Below, one piece after another: positions 56,568-64,000 of a stretch of 64,000 nucleotides of DNA. The translations under genes were made by a program, and so were the position numbers. Source of the stretch: Primulina eburnea (Eukaryota > Streptophyta > Magnoliopsida > Lamiales > Gesneriaceae); contig NC_133104.1 of the NCBI RefSeq assembly GCF_022965805.1, positions 39,662,682 through 39,726,681 on the forward strand. Direction: 5' to 3'. Position 1 is the stretch's first letter. Every line of letters begins with the position of its first letter. The notes under the pieces were generated by a model. It saw only the letters and a program-made list of their open reading frames with translations. It had not been told where the DNA came from and did not search any database.

Positions 56568-57400
56568 AGCCATGATAGACGGTGAAATTTTTTACCTAGC
56601 CATGGTAAGTAAGGTAGAAGAATTAGTCAAACTCAAACTAGAAGATATTACAATAGTGCATGAATTTCTGAATGTTTTTTTGGAAAATATGATCGGAACA
56701 ATTCCATATCGCAAAGTGGAGTTTGAGATTAATTTGGTACCCAGTGCCACACCAATTTCTAAGGCACCCAACCGAATGACTGATAGGCTTATAATAGTTA
56801 GTATTTTTATTTTCATATTTCCTATTATTCTAACCTCCGATATGTTTAATTGTTACATTTTTGTGTAATTTTATTGTAGGAGGAACTTTCGCGGTCTTGG
56901 AGCAAATTTGAGTTAAAAAGATGATGTTTATCACATTTGAAGTTTCCAAAATAGTTTGAAAGTGAATGACCAAACCTAAAGAAGTCCTGGAATAAGGCGT
57001 GGCCACGCCTTGTGACGATATTTCAGCTGCCAAAAATTGCAAGGAGGGAAAATCTAGATAAAATATTATTTTATGAGGGATAGATGATATTTTTTTTATC
57101 AACTCAAATGAGCTACAAACTTCTCGAAACTCGATCTTGAAAGCAAGTTACAACAATTAAGAGTTCATAGTAATGTCGTTTGGCTTGAAAAATGTTCCGA
57201 CGGCATTCAAGGACCTCATGAACAGAGTGTTCAAGTCATTACTGAACAAATTTGTGATGGTGTTTATTGATGATATTCTTGTATATTCATCAAGTGAAGA
57301 AGACCACAAAAACATCTTCGCATCACTTTTCATATGCTTATAGAGGAAGAAGTGTACTCTAAATTAAAGAAATGTAAATTTTCACTATATGTGTATCATT
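56568..57400 (+). pseudogene. Decayed Ty3/gypsy reverse transcriptase
   Basis: First piece 56568-56800: KLEDITIVHEFLNVFLEN, GTIPYRKVEFEINLVP and TPISKAPNRM, the RT N-terminus. A ~280-bp unrelated stretch follows. The second piece, 57150-57330, gives [20 protein letters not shown] and the catalytic strand [17 protein letters not shown]. Stops and frameshifts separate the pieces. It is probably the same element as the remnants at 54.4-55.1 kb. Confidence 0.85.
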
Positions 57401-57429
57401 TGGAATTAAATAAATATTTTTTGGTTTCC

Positions 57430-57848
57430 AATATATTCCAAAGACAACTATTAACTAACTACCCTAATTAAACAATTAATTTAGTGACCAACTGAATATA
57501 TATGTTTCCTACTAAAATATATTTTTGGCACTTGTTATATTTAGTTACTGGTAACAGAGTAGGTCGTTATATTTATATATATTAATTAATAATAGTAGTG
57601 TGTGTGTATATATATTTATTTATTGTGTCCTTTGAGTAGACTTTATATGAAGTTATTTAAAATTTGAAATCAGAAACATTATTTAAAATCTGATAGACGT
57701 GGTCAATTTTCAAATGTCTTGGTCTTTCTTTGTTTAGTCACAGCGCGAGCTATTAATTTATCCAACTCCTCGGGTAAATAAATTTGGACAAGTTCAATTA
57801 AACATTTTTTTATTAAGGAAATTTTCCGACTTGCTCAAATATTTCAAA
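57430..57848. other. GLP2 upstream region
   Basis: No gene. 57440-57490 (AAAGACAACTATTAACTAAC, CCTAATTAAACAATTAATTTA) is similar to 59705-59760 downstream of GLP2, marking a duplication period. The last ~70 bp match the GLP1 promoter. Confidence 0.65.
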
Positions 57849-57856
57849 TATAAATA
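57849..57856 (+). promoter_or_regulatory. TATA box of GLP2
   Basis: TATAAATA 67 bp before the ATG, in the same conserved context as in GLP1. The leader is about 40 bp shorter than in GLP1. Confidence 0.75.
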
Positions 57857-57922
57857 CACTTACGTTTTAAGGATTTGAAACCACATCTCAAGCTCAAAAA
57901 CTTCAGCAGCAAAATATTTAAG

Positions 57923-58904
57923 ATGGGCTTTCGTTTCTTTCTAAGTTTTTTTGTAGTAACTTCGATATGTTTATTAGCGTCTGCATCTGATCCTAGTCCT
58001 CTTCAAGATTTTTGTGTTGCGGTCGAGGATGCAAAGGCTTCTGGTAATTAATTAATTCTAGAGTAGGTCTCATGTGAGACCGTCTCACGGATTTTAATCC
58101 GTGAGACGGGTCAACCCTACCCATATTCACAATAAAAAGTAATACTTTTAGCATAAAAAGTAATACTTTTTCATGGATGACCCAAATAAGAGATCCGTCT
58201 CACAAATATAACCCGTGAGACTGTCTCACACAAGTTTTTGCCATAATTCTATGCATATTCTATCGAATAAGTTAATCTCATTTTTTTAGCTATATCGAAG
58301 TTATAATGTTTACTCATGAAAAATTATATGTATTATTGCAGTGTTTGTGAATGGAAAGATTTGCAAGAACCCAAATATGGTTTCGGCAGATGATTTCTTT
58401 TTCCCTGGTCTGAACAAACCCGGAAACACATCAAATCGAGTAGGCTCAAGGGTTACTCCAGTTAATGTAAACCAAATACCTGGACTCAATACTTTGGGCA
58501 TTTCTTTGGTTCGAGTTGATTATGCACCATATGGGCTCAACCCTCCTCACACACATCCTCGTGCCACTGAAATTCTTGTCTTAATTGAAGGAACTCTATC
58601 TGTTGGGTTTGTGACTTCCAATCCTGCAAATCCCAACCAGAAAAACAAGCTTTTTACCAAGACATTGTATCCAGGAGATGTGTTTGTGTTCCCCGAAGGT
58701 CTCATTCATTTTCAATTCAATACCGGAAAAGCCAATGCTGTTGCATTTGCCGGGTTAAGTAGTCAGAATCCTGGAGTCATCACCATTGCAAATGCTGTTT
58801 TTGGCTCTGAACCACCAATTTCCATCGATGTTCTTACGAAGGCGTTTCAAGTTGACAATAACGTTATAAAATATCTTCAAGGACAATTTTGGACAAACAA
58901 CTAA
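57923..58904 (+). CDS. Germin-like protein, subfamily 1 (GLP2)
   Basis: Exons 57923-58043 and 58342-58904 join to 227 codons with the same splice phase as GLP1. The signal peptide [16 protein letters not shown] ends near ASA. The metal-binding residues are unchanged from GLP1 ([21 protein letters not shown]), as are Cys31 and Cys48 and the NTS sequon. Differences are scattered (e.g. PGL for [12 protein letters not shown] for [19 protein letters not shown] for [10 protein letters not shown]), mostly conservative, suggesting a fairly recent duplicate under constraint. The intron carries an intact 183-bp MITE that GLP1 lacks. The 3' flank is shared with GLP1 but without the Helitron and hAT MITE. 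Predicted role: a secreted, Mn-binding cupin of the cell wall. Confidence 0.95.
58061..58243 (-). repeat. Palindromic GTCTC MITE, copy 23, in GLP2 intron
   Basis: GAGTAGGTCTCATGTGAGAC to CAAGTTTTTGCCA, 183 bp, with TAATTCTA on both sides (58053-58060 and 58244-58251). It starts 17 bp after the splice donor. The GLP1 intron has no such insertion. The copy is nearly unmutated. Confidence 0.95.
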
Positions 58905-60332
58905 AACAGAACCAGACCGAATTAAGACAAAGCTCCATTGTTTTTCTTTCCTAATTATTTGAGTGCTAGAATAAGGAGCATGGATGTTTATATATGTGAA
59001 TTGATGTGTTCTCTTTAATCGTTTTGGCTAATAAAGAAATTAATAATAAGTTTTTGCAATTTATATTTATAGTTGTCTTTGAAAAAAAGTAAAATGTGTC
59101 GACAAACATGCACCAGCACTGCTCGAATATGTTTATATATAATATTGGTTCGCTTTATATTCTTGAATTCATAGACATGATTAATCAATAACACCTAACA
59201 TTCTTTTTAAAGCATGATTTCATTGGAAAGTATTGCGAATTAAACTGCATGCATGCATGGTTCTATCACCGATATAAAGTGAGTCAATTCTAATTCTGAA
59301 CTCAAACGTCAGTAAACCAAACCATGTCCATTAATTGGAACTACAATTGTAGAGTTTGGTTTCGATAGTCTCCTATTAGAAACGCAATCACTTGCCTGTC
59401 GTTGAACCACTATATAGTCTAGCTGTGTATATACCACCGTTGCCTGCATACATGCTTTATCCTTCTCATTTACTTTAATATGTATCTTTATTAGTAGTTC
59501 AATTCATATTTTGATATAATATGTTTCCAATATTTGGTACGATGAATTGTAGGGAAATAAAGTTTAGTTCAAGTTTGGGAGGTAGGAATCTTAAAGAGCT
59601 TGAACAAATCGGATACGTAACGGATGCTGAAATTAAAACTTTGATCTTGTCTTATTTCTGTATAGTCTGGAATTAGAAAAATCTTGCTCGGTATGCAAAA
59701 TAAATTTCAGAGACAACTACTTGTTAGCTAACCCTAACTAAACAATTAATTAATTTAAGCTCCAGTCGCATACATCTTTTTCACAACTTAAATCTACTAA
59801 TTATTTTTTTCCTTCACATAGGGTATTGTTATAACACCTAATTGTAGTACACATTTCCTTCAGGTTGTCGAATTTGAATTGAGTTTATTCTTATGTTTGA
59901 TAGAAAGATTTCGAGGATAAATTTTATATAAAATTACCCTGTTGAAAATTAAAGCTCATCGTATTTGAAATGGATATAATATTGTGCACATCAACACCTT
60001 TGGATCATATGAACCCCACGTAGAGTCCACGAGATCCAACGAATTTACTCATCCATCATATATTACCTCTTAAATAAGCTTGGAAAAAAAAGGGTTATGT
60101 TTTAAATTACGAAACTCAGAAGTATATAAATAAGTGCGTCTAATTTATATCGTTCGTTTGACATACGACACCCTAAATTTAAGAAAGAACAAAATATACA
60201 TTCGGCCTGGATCACTCAATTTTTTGTATAAATCGTCTCTAATTTCATGGGGGTTTTGATATGACGACACCTGAAAATTAGTGATGCTTTGTTGATGATA
60301 AGTAATAAATAAATTGCTAACTAAATTTAGTG
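58905..60332. other. GLP2 3' flank and intergenic DNA
   Basis: AATAAA at 59030-59035 is the likely poly(A) signal. Up to about 59590 the sequence parallels the GLP1 flank and represents the empty sites for the Helitron and the hAT MITE. 59705-59760 resembles the DNA upstream of GLP2. Beyond that nothing is recognised before the gypsy LTR. Confidence 0.7.
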
Positions 60333-61438
60333 TGTCATGCCCCGGGGCGGGGGTTAGTTGACACCGGCGTTGCTCTCAAATATTCATTCGAAAACAACAA
60401 GCCTCAGAAGTACAAAATTTCAGAAACCCGTCTTTTATTCATAATAATCATTGTCTGTTACAACTCAATGACAAATGTTTTACAGCGGAAATGTAAAACC
60501 ATAAAATTACAATGTCTGAACAGATGCAGCGGAAAATAAAACAAAAATCAGAACTAAGAACAACGATCTTCATCACCAGCCCCAAAACTGACGTTGCTCC
60601 TCTTCTTCTATCAACTCTTCCTCGTTCTTATCTGAGATGGGTTTGGTGGGTGAGTGATATGATTGTCACTCAGTAAGCAGGGGCGGGAATAACTCCCAGT
60701 TTTCGAAATCGTTTTCAGCAGAATCAGTAATATAATAATATACAGAAAACTCGTATTTTCATAACAGAAATCAGAATTCAGAATTTACAGGCTTCAGAAC
60801 AGAAATCAGAATTAGTAAGCACTGAACACGTTAGTGAATTTCATGGCTAAACTGATATCAGTCCCCTATATGTTCTCTCCTCTAAGGGGTGAGGCCAGAA
60901 TCAGAATCAGAATCAGAATTCAGAAATGTTCAGAATATATATTCCTACCATTAGTTCACTAGGGAGTTTCAGTGCTTCCAAAATCAGAAATCAACATACA
61001 GAAACTGAACTTTAACACAGAATTATCAAACAGATTTCAAGATATTTATATGTAAGCCCACTTACAGTAATTTGCTTAGAGGTTTCGGTTGAAGTCTGGA
61101 AATATGCTTTCTCTCGCTACTGGTTTCTACTGCTCGAAATTCAGCACCCTCTTAACTCGAAAATTCAAGAGATAAATCAGGATTTGTGTAACACCAATTT
61201 CAGAGACTTGAGGTGTTATTTATAGGCCACAATCTGAATGTTAGGCTCCCTATTAATGGCCATAATCTGCCATTAACAATATTTATTCCGTGTTAAATGC
61301 TTCAGTTACAAGTCATGGCTGAATTGGTAACTGTCTACTGGATATTACCAGCTTTTGAAATATTAGCTTCTGCTGGAATTTTTAGCTTCTGCTGAAATTT
61401 GCTAGCTGCTGCTACTGCTGGAATTTCAGGTTCTCACA
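60333..61438 (-). repeat. 3' LTR of Tekay-like gypsy element
   Basis: 1106 bp from TGTCATGCCCCGGGGCGGG to GGTTCTCACA; in its own orientation TGTGAGAACC...GGCATGACA. Same family as the solo LTR at 6637-7808. On the inner side the minus strand reads AAGGAGGGAGGGA, a polypurine tract, directly before the LTR. A TATA motif (CTATAAATAACACC on the minus strand) lies near 61210. Confidence 0.93.
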
Positions 61439-61474
61439 TCCCTCCCTCCTTATGAGAAGTTTCGTCCTCGAAAC

Positions 61475-61931
61475 TTGGCTAAGCATGATCTTCAAAGAGG
61501 TAAGGGTATTGTTCTCGCATCTTTTCTTCCAACTCCCAAGTAGCTTCTCTTTCGGTGTGATTGGACCATTGTACTTTGACATATGGAATAGTTCGTCGCC
61601 TCAGTACTTGGTCTTTGAAATCCACAATTCGAATCGGAATTTATTCATATTTCAGCTCTTCATTTAGATTGCCCTCAACCAATAGTGGTCCAGCTTCAAG
61701 AATATGACTAGGATCGAAAATATATCTCCTCAGCTGCGATACGTGGAATACATTGTGAATTCTTGACATGTCGGGTGGAAGTGCTAATCTATAAGCAAGT
61801 GTTCCCACTTTCTCAAGAATTTCAAATGGTCCGACGTATCTGGGATTTAGTTTCCCAGCCTTATTGAATCGGATTACACCCTTCATGGGTGACATTTTCA
61901 CATATGCCTTTTCTCCAACTTCAAATTCCAC
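61475..61931 (-). pseudogene. Gypsy integrase C-terminus and chromodomain
   Basis: [23 protein letters not shown] text, then KLNPRYVGPFEILEKVG, ALPPDMSRIHNVFHVSQLRR and a nonsense codon after LKYE. Beyond the stop the frame continues IRIVDFKDQVLRRRTIPYVK, VQWSNHTEREATWELEEKM and REQYPYLF, a recognisable chromodomain with its W...EATWE core. Chromodomains direct Tekay-type elements to heterochromatin marks. Confidence 0.85.
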
Positions 61932-63637
61932 GGGCTTCTTTTCATGTCCGCCCAGCTTTTCTGTCGATCTTGTGCAGATTTTAGTCTCTCCTTGATCACA
62001 GCAACTTTATCCACTGTTTCTTGGATCAGTTCATGTCCAACGATGGCTTTTTCTCCTACTTCATCCCAATACAGTGGTGATCGACATTTTCGTCCATACA
62101 GAGCTTCGTATGGTGCCATTTCAATGCTGCTGTGGTAACTATTATTGTATGCGAACTCGATTAAGGGCAGATGTTCGCTCCAATTACCACTGAAGTCCAA
62201 GGCACATGCTCTCAGCATATCTTCTAGAGTTTGTATTGTCCTCTCAGTTTGGCCATCAGTCTGCGGATGGTAGGCCGTACTAAGAGTAACCTTAGTCCCC
62301 ATAGCTTGTTGAAAGCTCTTCCAAAATCGAGATCTAAATCTAGGATCTCTGTCTGACAGTACGCTAGCTGGAACTCCATGCAATCATACGATCTCATTCA
62401 TGTACAATGTGGCTAGCTTATCCAAACTATAGTTCATGCGGACAGGTAAGAAATGCGCAGATTTTGTGAGTCTATCTACGATTACCCATATTCCGTCATG
62501 ACCTTGTCTCGTCTTTGGTAAACCCACAACGAAATCCATAGAAATATGCTCCCATTTCCATTCTGGAATTTCTAGAGGTTGCAGAAGTCCTCCAGGTCTT
62601 TGGTGTTCTGCTTTTACTTGTTGGCACATGTGACATTTGGAAACAAAAATTGCCACGTCTTTCTTCATTCCACTCCACCAAAAATTTTTCTTCAAATCTC
62701 TATACATCTTTGTACTGCCAGGATGGACTGAAAATTTCGACTTATGTGCCTCAGACATTACTTCCTGTCGAAGGTTATCAATGTCTGGTACGCACAATCG
62801 ACCTTTCATCCACAAGATTCCTTTGTTATCCGTCTCGAAATCTTGTGATTTCCCTTCTTTAACTTGCTCTTTTAGTTTCACTAAAGCGGAATCCCTATCT
62901 TGACTCATCTTGATTGTCTCTCGAAGACATGGTTGTGCTGAAAGTGTTGTCAGGATCACCTTACTCATATTATTTCGACTTAAAGCATCTGCTACCTTGT
63001 TGGCTTTGCCTGGATGGTAGCTTATTGTCAAGTCGTAATCCTTCATGAGTTCGATCCATCGTCTTTGTCTTATATTTAGTTCCTTTTGCGTGAACAAATA
63101 TTTGAGACTTTGGTGATCGGTGAAAATCTCACACTTGGCTCCATAAAGATAATGTCTCCAAATCTTTAGTGCGAATACCACTGCAGCTAGTTCGAGGTCG
63201 TGCGTTGGGTAATTTTGTTCATTCGGCTTCAACTGCCTTGATGCGTATGCAATCACCCTTCCCTCATGCATGAGTACACATCCTAAACCTTCTTTGGATG
63301 CATCACTGTAGACGATGTAGTCCTTACCTTCCATAGGTAATACTATCACTGGTGTGGATGTAAGCTTCTTCTTCAAAGTCTCGAAGCTTTGCTCACATTT
63401 TTCACTCCATTGAAACTTAGAATTCTTTTGTGTGAGCTTGGTGAGAGGTATGGCTATTGAGGAAAATCCTTCAACAAATTTTCGATAATAGCCTGCTAAT
63501 CCCAAGAAGCTTCGTACCTCTGTCACATTCTTTGGTCTAGGCCAATCCGAGATTGCCTCCACTTTCTTAGGGTCCACAGATACTCCTGCTGCTGATATTA
63601 TGTGTCCCAAGAATGCGACGCTCTCTAGCCAGAATTC
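61898..63637 (-). pseudogene. Gypsy RNase H and integrase
   Basis: From the RT thumb ([35 protein letters not shown]) through RNase [47 protein letters not shown] and VADALSRN. Integrase follows: the zinc part H...[14 protein letters not shown], the core [29 protein letters not shown], then after a CGA-to-TGA-type stop [38 protein letters not shown] and [16 protein letters not shown]. The frame shifts before the C-terminal domain. Confidence 0.92.
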
Positions 63638-64000
63638 TCATTTCTTGAACTTGGCGTATAGTTCCTTTTCTCTCAGCTTTTGGAGGGTGAGACGAAGATG
63701 TTCTTTGTGGTCTTCTTCACTTGACGAATATACTAGAATGTCGTCGATGAATACCACAACAAACTTGTCTAGAAATGGTTTAAACACTCTGTTCATGAGA
63801 TCCATGAATAATGCCGGAGCGTTTGTTAATCCGAACGGCATTACTGTGAACTCATAGTGTCCGTACCTTGTTCTGAAGGCAGTCTTAGGGATATCGTCTG
63901 ATTTGACCTTCAATTGGTGATAGCCTGACCTTAAGTCGAGCTTGGAAAAGACTGAAGCTCCTTTGAGTTGGTCAAACAAGTCATCTATCCTTGGAAGCGG
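63638..64000 (-). pseudogene. Gypsy reverse transcriptase, partial
   Basis: Enters from outside the window: [15 protein letters not shown] (first catalytic Asp), [37 protein letters not shown] and [20 protein letters not shown] (catalytic Asp pair), up to KFKK, where a TGA replaces the Cys usually followed by EFW. Confidence 0.93.

Larger units (their letters stand above)
60333..64000 (-). mobile_element. Ty3/gypsy chromovirus (Tekay-like), 3' half
   Basis: A minus-strand element with RT, RNase H, integrase and chromodomain in that order, then PPT and LTR. It runs off the right edge, so gag, protease and the 5' LTR are outside. Coding sequence is interrupted by three stop codons (63635-63640, 62380-62384 and 61638-61640 regions) and one frameshift (61900-61930), so this copy cannot make pol. 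Confidence 0.95.

Overview
This is nuclear DNA of a eudicot plant. It is AT-rich, with intron-containing genes that use GT-AG splice sites, germin-like and ACT-repeat (ACR) proteins of plant type, and many plant transposon families. An asterid, possibly Lamiales, is plausible, but that is only a guess from the style of the repeats.

Only three genes look functional, all on the + strand. One is a seven-exon ACR8-type four-ACT-domain protein (23696-26236). The other two are two-exon germin-like protein (GLP, subfamily 1) genes at 36010-36869 and 57923-58904. A third, broken GLP copy lies between them (50754-54110) and is split in exon 1 by an LTR retroelement. The three GLP copies form a tandem family that transposons have spread over about 23 kb. 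The two intact copies share promoter, gene and about 700 bp of 3' flank. Each therefore serves as a natural empty site for insertions in the other: a Helitron and a hAT-type MITE in GLP1, and a small palindromic MITE in the GLP2 intron.

Layout. 1-22 kb is gene-poor. It holds many copies of a ~180-bp MITE-like family built from the module GTGAGACGGTCTCAC, a solo Ty3/gypsy LTR (6637-7808), a MULE/plant-mobile-domain remnant (8.1-9.6 kb), a hAT-like element (10562-11408) and an almost intact L1-type LINE with a target-site duplication (TSD) and a poly(A) end (16525-21983, minus strand). 23.4-26.3 kb is the ACR8-like gene. 26-36 kb is intergenic with more MITE copies, a CACTA-like element and another hAT-like element. 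36-38.9 kb is GLP1 with its Helitron and hAT MITE. 40.1-50.1 kb is one Ty1/copia retrotransposon (minus strand) carrying three later insertions: a 2.8-kb solo LTR, a second LTR-like block and a CACTA-like block. 50.2-57.4 kb holds the GLP pseudogene with its gag-only LTR element, followed by a decayed gypsy pol. 57.8-59.6 kb is GLP2. 60.3 kb to the end is a Tekay-like gypsy chromovirus (minus strand) running off the window, of the same LTR family as the solo LTR at 6.6 kb.

The most distinctive feature is the short palindromic repeat family. I see about 23 copies; ten have a perfect or nearly perfect 8-bp TSD, and one copy is nested inside another. That points to a hAT-like, cut-and-paste origin despite the lack of classical terminal inverted repeats. 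I found no CRISPR array, rRNA or convincing tRNA gene. All assignments come from reading the sequence; no database or alignment was run.
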